Assembly (NCBI RefSeq): GCF_003852515.1
Contig: NZ_QAJK01000125.1
Location: 1-64,000 of the forward strand
From: Variovorax sp. KBW07
GTDB taxonomy: Bacteria; Pseudomonadota; Gammaproteobacteria; Burkholderiales; Burkholderiaceae_C
DNA: 64,000 nt
Reading direction: 5' to 3'
Shown: positions 8,022 to 16,343 of the stretch, piece by piece
How positions within the stretch are numbered: position 1 is the stretch's first letter
How the letters are laid out: each line of letters opens with the position of its first letter
Translations under genes and position numbers: made by a program
The notes under the pieces: model-generated
What the model saw: only the letters and a program-made list of their open reading frames with translations
The model's database searches: none
Told to the model about the DNA's origin: nothing

Positions 8022-8993
8022 TCACTTCAGCCCGAACAGCTTGCGGGCGTTGTCGCGGCCGATCTTCTGGCGATCGTTCTCGCTGATCTCGCAGGTGTCG
8101 AACCAGCGCGCGGCGTCTTCGTGCTTCTCGAAGGGATAGTCGACCGAATACATGATGCGGTCGGAGCCCACTTCGAGCATCGTCGACAGCAGCGTCGGCG
8201 TGCGAAAGTTGCCGCTGGTCGTGATGTGCACGTTGCTGCGCAGGTAGTCGCCGATCTCCCGGTCGCAAGGCATGCCGCGGCGCCCCTTGCGCAAGATGTG
8301 GTCGACACGCCAGATGTTGAACGGAATGCCCTCGCCGAAGTGCCCGAGGATCATCTGCAGCGCGGGGTGGCGGTCGAACATGCCGCTCGACATCAGGCGC
8401 AGCGCATGGATGGCGGTTTCCATCGCAAAGGCCCAGGTGGGGCCGGTGAGCCAGTGCGCACCGTCGTAGATCGGTTCACGGGCCAGCAGCGGATCGCGCG
8501 GGTGCATGTAGAAGGGCTTCTTCAGCGCGGCGGCGGCGGTCCAGAAATCGTTGAAGCGCGCGTCGTCGTAGTAGACGACGGTGTTCTCGTCGCCCACCTG
8601 CGAGAAGCCGTTGACCAGGAAGCCGTGAAAGCCCAACTGGTTCACGCAACGCTCCAGCTCGCGCGCGGCGGCTTCGGGGTCCTGCATCGGCAGCGCCGCG
8701 AATCCGCCGAAGCGCGTGGGGTGGCGCCTGATCTGCTCGGCCAGCACGTCGTTCGCGCGCCGAGCCACCTCGATGGCGCGCTTGGCATCGGGAATGCCCT
8801 GCACGGCCGGCGAGTTGAGCGAGAGGATCGACAGCTCGGTGCCCCACTCGTCCATCTGCTCAATGCGCTGCTGCTCGAAGTCGAGCAGGTTGTTCTTCAG
8901 GCCCTGCCACACCTCGGGGCGGGCATAGACCTGCGAGTCGGCAATCGTCAGGTCGATCGCGAAATGCTCTTCGAGGGCGATCTTGTTTTTCAT
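8022..8993 (-). CDS. Amidohydrolase-family dihydroxybenzoate decarboxylase
   Basis: A 323-residue metal-dependent decarboxylase related to gamma-resorcylate (2,6-dihydroxybenzoate) decarboxylase. The metal ligands of that enzyme are all present at nearly identical positions: Glu8 (ALEEHF), His164 (YMHPRDP), His218 (LGHFGEG) and Asp285 (YSVDYPFE). Full length is as expected. It removes the ring carboxyl of a hydroxylated benzoate, non-oxidatively and reversibly. Next to a para-hydroxylating monooxygenase it could act on gentisate to give hydroquinone, or on gamma-resorcylate to give resorcinol; the sequence alone does not decide. It sits just after the Bug receptor (gap 7 bases). Confidence 0.85.
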   Translation of the reverse strand: MKNKIALEEHFAIDLTIADSQVYARPEVWQGLKNNLLDFEQQRIEQMDEWGTELSILSLNSPAVQGIPDAKRAIEVARRANDVLAEQIRRHPTRFGGFAALPMQDPEAAARELERCVNQLGFHGFLVNGFSQVGDENTVVYYDDARFNDFWTAAAALKKPFYMHPRDPLLAREPIYDGAHWLTGPTWAFAMETAIHALRLMSSGMFDRHPALQMILGHFGEGIPFNIWRVDHILRKGRRGMPCDREIGDYLRSNVHITTSGNFRTPTLLSTMLEVGSDRIMYSVDYPFEKHEDAARWFDTCEISENDRQKIGRDNARKLFGLK

Positions 8994-9000
8994 GGGATGG

Positions 9001-9990
9001 TTACTCCGGTTTGATGTTCAGCTTGTCCAGCACGTCCTGCCAGGTCTTGCGGTCGTCGGCGATGTAGCGCGCCAGTTGTTCAGGGGTGCCGGGGCGCGGG
9101 TAGGTGCCCAGCTCGCGCGACTTCGCAACCACGTCGGGCAGCAGCAGCGCTTCGTTCATGTCCTTGTTGAGCCGGGCGAGCACCAGCGGGTCGACGCCCT
9201 TCTTCGCGATCACCGCGAACCAGCCGTGCGCCACCGCGCCGGGCACCGTCTTGCTGGCGAGCGGGAACGATTCGAGCCCCGCCTCCACACGGTCGCCCAT
9301 GCTGGCCAGCACACGCATGCGCCCGCCCTGCACATTGCCCGCGACCACGTTGTAGGTCTCGACCATCATCTGGGTCTGGCCGCCCAGCGTGGCCTGCATC
9401 GCCTGCGCGCCGCCGGGGTAGTGCACTTCGAGAAACTGCGCGCCCGACTGCAGGCCGAGCAATGCCGATGCGAGATGCGGCGCGGTGCCCCGGCCGTTGT
9501 CGGCCACCTCGATGCCCTGCGGTTTGGCGCGCGCGGCGGCAATGAAATCGGCCAGCGTCTTGTAGGGCGAGTTGGCCGGCACGGCCAGCATGAAGGGCGC
9601 CACGGCCGCCAGCGTGATCGGCACGAAGTCGCGGTTGAAGTCGTAGCTCACGCCCTTGATGGTGCTCGGCGCCACCGAGATGGCCGAGCCCTGCACGAAG
9701 CCGAAGGTGTAGCCGTCGGTGGGCGCCGCCAGGATGGCGTTCATGCCGATCACGCCGCTGCCGCCGGGCTTGTTGTCGACGATCACGCCCTGCCCCCACT
9801 TTTCGCCGAGCTTGGCGCCCACGTGGCGGATCAGCACGTCGGGCGCCGAGCCCGCGGGGAACGGCACCACGAAGCGCACCGCCTGCGCCGGCCACTTGGC
9901 GGCGGCGCCTTGTGCCTGCGCCAGCGGCACCGCCGACAGAAGAGAAAGCATCACCGCGATGGCGCCTCGGCGCGTGGGGTCCAGTTTCAT
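9001..9990 (-). CDS. Bug/TctC family periplasmic substrate-binding protein
   Basis: A 329-residue exported receptor. The signal peptide ends LAQAQG and the mature start WPAQAVRFVVPFPAGSAPD is diagnostic of the Bordetella-uptake-gene (TctC) fold, followed by VDNKPGGSGVIG. These proteins bind carboxylates in the periplasm; no TctA/TctB membrane partners are nearby. The ATG at 9990 is favoured by an AAGGAG ribosome site 7 bases upstream over ATGs at 9996 and 10020. It is the first gene of the aromatic operon and divergent from marR, with two operator-like palindromes between them. Confidence 0.85.
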   Translation of the reverse strand: MKLDPTRRGAIAVMLSLLSAVPLAQAQGAAAKWPAQAVRFVVPFPAGSAPDVLIRHVGAKLGEKWGQGVIVDNKPGGSGVIGMNAILAAPTDGYTFGFVQGSAISVAPSTIKGVSYDFNRDFVPITLAAVAPFMLAVPANSPYKTLADFIAAARAKPQGIEVADNGRGTAPHLASALLGLQSGAQFLEVHYPGGAQAMQATLGGQTQMMVETYNVVAGNVQGGRMRVLASMGDRVEAGLESFPLASKTVPGAVAHGWFAVIAKKGVDPLVLARLNKDMNEALLLPDVVAKSRELGTYPRPGTPEQLARYIADDRKTWQDVLDKLNIKPE

Positions 9991-10007
9991 GGTCATCTCC
10001 TTTTTTG

Positions 10008-10054
10008 CTTGATTATTCAAGCAATTGCGGCGGACTATATACTTGAATAATCAA
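10008..10054. promoter_or_regulatory. Paired MarR operators
   Basis: CTTGATTATTCAAG at 10008-10021 and its near reverse complement CTTGAATAATCAA at 10042-10054 lie in the 74-base gap between the divergent Bug receptor and marR genes. Each is itself a palindrome with CTTGA/TCAAG arms, and their centres are about 33 bases apart. This AT-rich pair stands out from the surrounding GC-rich DNA. It is the expected binding site for the adjacent MarR protein, controlling both directions. Confidence 0.7.
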
Positions 10055-10064
10055 CCATGTCTAG

Positions 10065-10514
10065 ATGAAAACCCTGTCCCGCGATCACGACCTCGAGAAG
10101 GCCATTCCGTTCCTTCTGGCACGCGCAGGCGCGCGCATGGGCAATGCCTTTGCGAAGGCACTCAAGCCCTATGGAATCAGCCTCAGTGAATGGCGCGTGT
10201 GCGCGTCGCTGCAGCACACGCCGCGCCAGACGCTGTCGGAACTGGCCACGCATGCATCGACCGACCTGTCGGCGCTGTCGCGCATCGTCGACCGGCTGGC
10301 GGTACAGGAACTGGTGGCGCGCGAAAAGTGCGACACCGACAAGCGCGCGGTGCGCATCGAATTGACGGAGCGCGGCATGGCGCTCACCTGCGAGCTGATT
10401 CCGCTCGCGCAGCACTACGAGGCGGTGGCCACTTCCGACTTCAGCGCCGCCGAAGTGAAGACGCTGCGCGCGATGCTGCTGCGCCTGTACGCCAACGCCA
10501 CGCCGCTCGCCTGA
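10065..10514 (+). CDS. MarR family transcriptional regulator
   Basis: A 149-residue MarR protein. The winged helix-turn-helix covers about residues 50-110 (TLSELATHASTDLSALSRIVDRLAVQELV) with a wing containing DKRAVRIELTERG. It is divergent from the six-gene aromatic operon and probably represses it until a hydroxybenzoate-type ligand binds. An ATG at 10057 is followed at once by a stop, so 10065 is the start. There is a strong intrinsic terminator immediately after it. Confidence 0.88.
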   Translation: MKTLSRDHDLEKAIPFLLARAGARMGNAFAKALKPYGISLSEWRVCASLQHTPRQTLSELATHASTDLSALSRIVDRLAVQELVAREKCDTDKRAVRIELTERGMALTCELIPLAQHYEAVATSDFSAAEVKTLRAMLLRLYANATPLA

Positions 10515-10533
10515 GCGCGCGGCGTTTTTTTTT
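10500..10533 (+). terminator. Intrinsic terminator of marR
   Basis: A 7-bp stem (ACGCCGC at 10500-10506 with GCGGCGT at 10519-10525) is followed by nine T residues (10525-10533). The hairpin overlaps the marR stop codon. On the minus strand there is no T tract, so it does not terminate the convergent rtcA unit. Confidence 0.8.
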
Positions 10534-10535
10534 CG

Positions 10536-11573
10536 TCAGGCCGGCGCGACCTGCACCGTCGAAGCCGCGCGGCTTTCGGTGAGGGTGAAACGCACCGGCA
10601 GGAAACGCTCGATCACCGCGCAGTTGGTGCGCGTGTGCTCCGTCACCTCGCTGCACGTGAAGGCGCCGGCCTTCTTGCCCTGCCACGCCGCGAGCGCCAG
10701 CAGCAACGCCAGCTGGTCGGCCAGGTGCGGGCCGACTGCCGCCTCGCTCTTCTGGAATTCGCGCAGTTCCTTCACCAGGCCATGCGCCACCTGCTCGGCA
10801 CTGAGCGCCTTCTCGCCGAAGGCCGTGAAGACCTCGGTGACGTGCTCGTACGCCAGCGTGGCCAGCAGCGCGTTGCCGGGGCCTTCGTTCTGCCGCGCGG
10901 TGCCGAAGCGAAGCTGCTCGCCGGACCAGCCCATCGCACCGCCCAGCGTTTCAAGCTCGCGCGTGGGCACATGGCGCGGCAGGCCGGGCGCCAGGCACTC
11001 CGCATGGCCCGACTGCAGTGCGCCGCGCGCCATCAGGTCGAAGGACTGCAGCGCACCGGCCGCCGGCACGATGGTCGCTTCGACCTCGCCGCCACCGGCG
11101 GGGTAGAAACCGCAGCGGCGCAGCGTCAGTTGCAGGTCTGCGCCCAGGCGGCGCACCAGCGGTGCGAAGGCCCGCTCCAGGAAATGGAAAGGCGGCGCCA
11201 TCGGGTTGTGCGTGCCGCCACTCAGGTGCAGCGTGCTCGGCGCACCGGCCAGCAGCAGCGGCGGCAGCACGGTCTGCAGCACCAGCATGCAGCTGCCCGC
11301 GCTGGCAATCGCAAAGCGGTAGTCGCCGGCGCGCACCGGGCCCGGCGCAAAGCGCAGCGACTGCGAGCCGAGCTCGGCGCCTTCGACACGCGCACCGCTG
11401 ATTTCCGCGGCCGCCTTCACGCAGGCCAGGTGCTGGCGCATCAGGCCCGGCTTGGCGCGGCCCGCGCGAATCTTCTCGATGGCCAGGGGCTGGCCCGTGG
11501 CCATCGACAGCGCGAGGCTGGTGCGCAGGATCTGGCCACCGCCCTCGCCTTGCGAGCCGTCGAGCTCGATCAT
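10536..11573 (-). CDS. rtcA: RNA 3'-terminal phosphate cyclase RtcA
   Basis: A 345-residue enzyme that converts RNA 3' phosphate (or 2' phosphate) ends to 2',3'-cyclic phosphate using ATP, through a covalent His-AMP. The N-terminus IELDGSQGEGGGQILRTSLALS is the family signature; the AMP-accepting His lies in GPHLADQLALLLAL near the C-terminus. Length matches E. coli RtcA (338). Its ATG overlaps the stop of the upstream RlaP gene (ATGA). It is the last gene of the sigma-54 RNA-repair unit beginning with rsr. Confidence 0.95.
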   Translation of the reverse strand: MIELDGSQGEGGGQILRTSLALSMATGQPLAIEKIRAGRAKPGLMRQHLACVKAAAEISGARVEGAELGSQSLRFAPGPVRAGDYRFAIASAGSCMLVLQTVLPPLLLAGAPSTLHLSGGTHNPMAPPFHFLERAFAPLVRRLGADLQLTLRRCGFYPAGGGEVEATIVPAAGALQSFDLMARGALQSGHAECLAPGLPRHVPTRELETLGGAMGWSGEQLRFGTARQNEGPGNALLATLAYEHVTEVFTAFGEKALSAEQVAHGLVKELREFQKSEAAVGPHLADQLALLLALAAWQGKKAGAFTCSEVTEHTRTNCAVIERFLPVRFTLTESRAASTVQVAPA

Positions 11574-12448
11574 GCGCGGACTCCTTCATGGGCAGGCGAT
11601 GCAGCCGCATCGAAGCGCAGCACCGTCTCGCAAAGAAAAGCATCGAGTCCCGCACCCTCGGCCTGCGGCAGCGGCGTAACCGGCTCGGCCGCGTTGGCAG
11701 CCAGCTCGGCTTCGATGAAGGCATGGATGCCGGGCCAGCGCGGGCTGGTCGCGGCTTCGCCAGCGCGCATCTTCACATCGAGCAGCGCGTTGATCTCGTC
11801 GATGAGCGCGGCGTCGCGCACGACTTCGAGCGTGTGTTGCGCCAGGTCGGCAAAGCGCATCGGCGGCACGCCGGGCTGCGTACGGATCCAGCGCGCGGCC
11901 AGCAGCGGACGCAGCACGTAGAGATATTTCTTGTAGCGCACCTCGTCGGCCTGCAGGTGCTCGCGGAAGTTCTTCTTTGCCATCGAGGTGTAGTGATGCC
12001 ACGCGCGTGCGTTGGAGAACACCGCCTCCGACAGCGCGCGAAAACGCGGCATCGCCAGCGCGTCGTCGCGGTACACGATGGGCGAGCGCAGCCATTCGAG
12101 CAGCGTCGGGTTCGACTCGCGCATCAGGCCCAGCGCCTTGCGCAGGTCCCAGCCGTTGATGTCCAGGTCGCCGCTGATCGGCACCTCGATCACGTCGCGG
12201 CGCGGCGCAACCGTGAGGTACCACGGCAGGCGGTTCACGTAGACGAAGCGCACGTCGTAGTCGCTGTCGGGCGAGGCAAAGCCCCAGCCGCGGCTGCCGG
12301 ATTCGCAGGCGAACAGCACGGTGACGTCGTGCGTTGCCTCGATGTCGCGCAGGGCCTCCATGATCTGCACGCGCATGGTGGGCTCGATGGGGTGGGCGGA
12401 GCGCAGGAATTCCTGGGTGCTCATGAGCATCTCTTTCTTCTTGTCCAT
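11570..12448 (-). CDS. RlaP-type nucleotidyltransferase (polymerase beta fold)
   Basis: A 292-residue protein of the RNA-repair-pathway polymerase-beta family. The nucleotidyltransferase core is visible: the GS motif ACESGSRGWGFASPDSDYDVRFVYV, where GSRGWG and the DSDYD acidic pair form the metal site. The protein may add nucleotides to damaged RNA ends before sealing; this is known only as an association of the family with rtc operons. It sits between RNase Z (16-base gap) and rtcA (4-base overlap). ATG 12424 (MSTQEF), with AAAGAG upstream, is an alternative start. Confidence 0.85.
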   Translation of the reverse strand: MDKKKEMLMSTQEFLRSAHPIEPTMRVQIMEALRDIEATHDVTVLFACESGSRGWGFASPDSDYDVRFVYVNRLPWYLTVAPRRDVIEVPISGDLDINGWDLRKALGLMRESNPTLLEWLRSPIVYRDDALAMPRFRALSEAVFSNARAWHHYTSMAKKNFREHLQADEVRYKKYLYVLRPLLAARWIRTQPGVPPMRFADLAQHTLEVVRDAALIDEINALLDVKMRAGEAATSPRWPGIHAFIEAELAANAAEPVTPLPQAEGAGLDAFLCETVLRFDAAASPAHEGVRA

Positions 12449-12464
12449 TGATCCATTGATTGAG

Positions 12465-13424
12465 TCAGGCGCGCGTGACGGTCACCTTGCCGCCGCTGTC
12501 GAGTTCGAACACGTCCAGGTCGCTGGCCAGGAAGGCGTTGCCCCGGTAGTGAACCTGGGTCTCGGCCATCAGTTCCCGCATGCCGTCTTCGTTCTGGTGC
12601 CGCGCGCTGAAATGCGTCAGCACAAGATTGGGCACTTCGGCGGATTGCGCGAACTCCGACAGTAGACGCGCCGAACTGTGCATCGGCCCGGGGCCGACCT
12701 TGTCGAGCACGTCTTGCGTGTAGGTGGCTTCGTGCACCAGCAGTTGCACGCCTTCGCAGGCGGCGCGCAGCAACGCGGGCTCGGCGTTGTCGCCGCCCAT
12801 CACCGCGCTCGCCGTGTCGATCTGCGTTTCCGCGAAATCGGCGCTGCGCAGAACCGCGCCGTTGAAGGGCACGTCTTCACCGGTCTGCAGCGCGCGCCAT
12901 GCCGGGCCGGGTGGCAGGCCGACCGCGTGCAGCGCATCGACCTTCAGCCGCGCGCGCCGGGTATGCACCTGCACGCGGTAGGCGTGGCTGGGCACACGGT
13001 GGCGCAGCACGTGGCGTTCGATGCGCAGGCCCGGTGCTTCGTACACCGGCGGCTGAGCTTCGACGTCCACGTGCTCGACCTCGTACGGCAGGTGCAGGTC
13101 GGTCAGCTGGCGCGTGGCCTGGAACCATTGCCACACCGGCAGCGGCGCGACCAGCTTCAGCGGCTTCGTGCGCTTGCCCATGCCCGCGCTCGCGAGCAGC
13201 CCCGGCAAGCCATAGCAATGGTCGCCGTGCACATGCGTGATGCAGACGGCGGCCATGTCGTGCAGCGACAGCGGGGTTTGCAGCAGGCGGTGTTGCGTGC
13301 CTTCGCCGCAATCGACCAGGAACCAGTCGGCGCCAAGCACGGTCTGCACCGCGAGGCCGGAGACGTTGCGCTGGCGCGTCGGTACGCCCGCAGATGTTCC
13401 CAGGAATGTGAGTTTCAGCATCAT
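12465..13424 (-). CDS. rnz: Ribonuclease Z (tRNA 3' endonuclease)
   Basis: A metallo-beta-lactamase-fold endonuclease of about 319 residues that cuts the 3' trailer from tRNA precursors. The start MMLKLTFLGTSAGVPT is the RNase Z signature; the zinc motif is THVHGDHCYGLPG, with later ligands in ATYTQD and LTHFSARH. It is the short form. The start is set by AGGAAGGAAG before the double ATG (13424 or 13421). Its place inside an RtcR-controlled repair operon, together with tRNA-like ncRNAs, is unusual and suggests a role in processing or repairing tRNA 3' ends during stress. Confidence 0.92.
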   Translation of the reverse strand: MMLKLTFLGTSAGVPTRQRNVSGLAVQTVLGADWFLVDCGEGTQHRLLQTPLSLHDMAAVCITHVHGDHCYGLPGLLASAGMGKRTKPLKLVAPLPVWQWFQATRQLTDLHLPYEVEHVDVEAQPPVYEAPGLRIERHVLRHRVPSHAYRVQVHTRRARLKVDALHAVGLPPGPAWRALQTGEDVPFNGAVLRSADFAETQIDTASAVMGGDNAEPALLRAACEGVQLLVHEATYTQDVLDKVGPGPMHSSARLLSEFAQSAEVPNLVLTHFSARHQNEDGMRELMAETQVHYRGNAFLASDLDVFELDSGGKVTVTRA

Positions 13425-13476
13425 TTTTTTCTTCCTTCCTCCCAGCGCTAGAGCGCAGGCTTTTTCTTCTTTCCGT

Positions 13477-14175
13477 TCAATCGGTCTGGCTCGCAATCAA
13501 GGTCGCCAACGTTCGTCGCTTCGGGTTCCACACGGTAAAGCACCAGATGCCCCACCACTCCTTTCCGGCGTCGAAGTAGGTGCTCCAGGTGCTGCGCCAG
13601 GGTTCGCGCTGCGGGTCGCCGACCCAATCGAGCACAGTCACGCGCTCATCTGGCAGCAGCCCTGTGCATAGGCAAAAGCGCGGGAACAACTGCGCGCGCT
13701 CGGCTTCGTCGGCGACCCGCAGTCCGTATGGCGGATCGCCGAAGGCCTGGCAGAACCATTCGAACCACGAGACCTGCGCAAGGTCGCGCGTGCAAGCCAC
13801 CTGGTAGCGCGGCGCAAAGTGCTCGGCGCGGACCACCGCCGATGCATCGAGCGTCGTGGGCCGCGCGGCATCGACGTCGAACGCGAGACCGGCGCCGAAC
13901 GCCGAAGCCAGCGAGGGATCGCGCGCGATCGTCTCCCGCCGGTAGCGCTCGGCGAACGCTGCGATGTCGTCGCACAAGAGACGCAGGGCTGTGCGATGGT
14001 GCGTCTCGCCGACATCAGCGACATCAGCGACATCCGCAGCAACGCCATAGACAGCGAACTCGAAGCCTGAGCCGGCGCTCTGCAGCGTTTCGCGCAACGC
14101 GACTACCTCGGCCTCGTCTTTCAGCGAAAGCGCCTGCAGCTTGATCTCCTCACGGCTTGGCGTGTGGTTTTTCAT
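13477..14175 (-). CDS. Uncharacterised protein in the RNA-repair operon
   Basis: A 232-residue soluble protein I do not recognise. It starts MKNHTPSREEIKLQALSLKDEAEVVALRETL with an amphipathic helical N-terminus. It has a short in-frame repeat ADVADVADV encoded by a 9-base DNA repeat, and a Trp-rich C-terminal half (VSWFEWFCQAFGDPPYGLR, WSTYFDAGKEWWGIWCFTVWNPKRR). No signal peptide or membrane helix. Its ATG overlaps the stop of the upstream unknown gene (ATGA), so the two are coupled and probably work together. Position between rtcB and RNase Z implies a role in RNA repair or its control. Confidence 0.7.
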   Translation of the reverse strand: MKNHTPSREEIKLQALSLKDEAEVVALRETLQSAGSGFEFAVYGVAADVADVADVGETHHRTALRLLCDDIAAFAERYRRETIARDPSLASAFGAGLAFDVDAARPTTLDASAVVRAEHFAPRYQVACTRDLAQVSWFEWFCQAFGDPPYGLRVADEAERAQLFPRFCLCTGLLPDERVTVLDWVGDPQREPWRSTWSTYFDAGKEWWGIWCFTVWNPKRRTLATLIASQTD

Positions 14176-14720
14176 GACTCGTTGCTCCACAGCTTTTCGT
14201 TCTGCTCAATGACATCCAGCATCCGTTGTGCGCGTCCGCGCGTCCACCCATCCTTGCGCATCGCCAGCTCGCGAACGCGGGCGGTGAACGCGTCATCAGC
14301 CCATCGAGCCGCAAGCTGGCAATCGTGACGAAATCGCCCCGTCGAAGGCCTTCGGACCAAGGTCTGAAGCAGGATTGCTCGCAGTTCTTCGCGCTCATTT
14401 CGAGACAACTCGCACTGCTTGAGCAGGTGGCACAACCGATCGCGTAAATAGCCGGACCGATGGAACCGCGGGCTCAACGCGAGGTAAAGCATCGCGCCTT
14501 CGCGCCATGCGCCCTTGCCTTGCAGAATTCCCTCCCGCGCTTCGTCGCTCCACAACGCGAACACGGGGCTCTCATAGCGATGAAAGTTTTCCGCGGCCGT
14601 TTTCCAGGCAGTCCGTGCCGACGGAGAGTTGACGCGCTTTCCGAAAGCCTCACTCAAGGAATTATTCAAGCGCGCCATTTCCGCTTCAGTTTGCCGAATG
14701 CATCTTTCGTCGATCCTCAT
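14172..14720 (-). CDS. Uncharacterised helical protein in the RNA-repair operon
   Basis: A 182-residue, charged, probably all-helical protein with no recognised domain. The C-terminal half (RLCHLLKQCELSRNEREELRAILLQTL, then AARWADDAFTARVRELA) resembles stacked helical hairpins of HEAT type, but this is impressionistic. It begins 36 bases after rtcB and overlaps the next gene by 4 bases, so it is firmly part of the operon. It could be an adaptor for RtcB or for the Ro particle; nothing in the sequence proves this. Confidence 0.7.
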   Translation of the reverse strand: MRIDERCIRQTEAEMARLNNSLSEAFGKRVNSPSARTAWKTAAENFHRYESPVFALWSDEAREGILQGKGAWREGAMLYLALSPRFHRSGYLRDRLCHLLKQCELSRNEREELRAILLQTLVRRPSTGRFRHDCQLAARWADDAFTARVRELAMRKDGWTRGRAQRMLDVIEQNEKLWSNES

Positions 14721-14756
14721 CCTGGTCCTCTCGTGCCGGCCTCGATGGACGGCTTC

Positions 14757-15977
<1,221 letters not shown>

Positions 15978-16079
15978 TTTTCTCTTTCTTTCTCTCTCTA
16001 TCTATTCTTGCAACCGACATGACAACAACATTTTTCGCAGTGGCGCTCCCTTCGGTGCCTGCGTGCCCAAAACAAAAAA

Positions 16080-16202
16080 GAGGTGACGAGGAGCGACGGG
16101 TCGTGAACTGAGCTACCCGCCGAAGCGGACCGGGACTCGGACCCGGGACCTTCATGGCCAAGGCCATGACGCTCTACCTGTAAACCCGCCTGCATTCACC
16201 TC
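16080..16202 (-). ncRNA. Y-RNA-like ncRNA 4, tRNA-like domain entered at the D loop
   Basis: 123 bases. The closing stem GAGGUGA/UCACCUC (7 bp) is followed by AUGCA and an 8-bp second stem GGCGGGUU/GACCCGUC. Inside is a permuted tRNA core. The D stem is split: GAGC (16171-16174) comes first and GCUC (16110-16113) last. Between them are an anticodon-like hairpin (16152-16169), a 5-base variable loop AGGUC, a T arm CCGGG-UCCGAGU-CCCGG (16130-16146) and a 5-bp acceptor stem closed by UUCG (16116-16129). The Y stem therefore replaces the tip of the D loop. T-loop position 55 is C, so the usual pseudouridine target is missing. Six U residues follow the 3' end. Confidence 0.8.
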
Positions 16203-16214
16203 AAAACAAAAAAA

Positions 16215-16335
16215 GCAGCGACAAGAATCGGCGAAACGTTCGTGCTCTGACCACTGAGCTACGGTCTTGCGACCGGCGGGAGTCGAACCCGCGACCACGA
16301 GCTTAAGAGGCTGTAGTTCCGCCAGCATTCGCTGC
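16215..16335 (-). ncRNA. Y-RNA-like ncRNA 3, tRNA-like domain entered at the anticodon loop
   Basis: 121 bases. Closing stem GCAGCGA/UCGCUGC (7 bp), then AUGCU and an 8-bp second stem GGCGGAAC/GUUUCGCC. Inside lies a nearly complete permuted tRNA: T arm GCGGG-UUCGACU-CCCGC (16276-16292), 5-bp acceptor stem CGGUC/GACCG closed by a GCAA tetraloop (16262-16275), then U8-A9 and a canonical D arm GCUC-AGUGGUCA-GAGC (16244-16259). An anticodon-stem remnant ACGA/UCGU stacks toward the Y stem. A 13-base insert including CUCUUAA sits on one strand. This is the layout known for enterobacterial YrlA. Seven U residues follow directly. Confidence 0.85.
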
Positions 16336-16343
16336 AAAAAAAA

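Noticed and set aside
10500-10533. Bidirectional terminator for marR and rtcA
   Set aside because: The T tract exists only in the plus direction; on the rtcA side the hairpin is preceded by A residues and not followed by T residues.
16034-16061. A fifth Y-like unit or terminator before rtcB
   Set aside because: CGCAG/CTGCG can pair, but the GAATGC and UUGUCG elements are missing and no U tract follows.
16295-16318. A Lys(CUU) anticodon arm in ncRNA 3 (loop CUCUUAA with a 3-bp AGC/GCU stem)
   Set aside because: The hairpin has a bulge and competes with the ACGA/UCGU anticodon-stem remnant and the second Y stem. The resemblance may be chance, so I do not claim a decoding identity.
16080-16335. 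Two ordinary tRNA genes
   Set aside because: D-arm and T-arm words are present, but the order is permuted, the acceptor stems are 5 bp and closed by tetraloops, and there is no 3' end that could carry CCA. They are tRNA mimics within Y RNAs.
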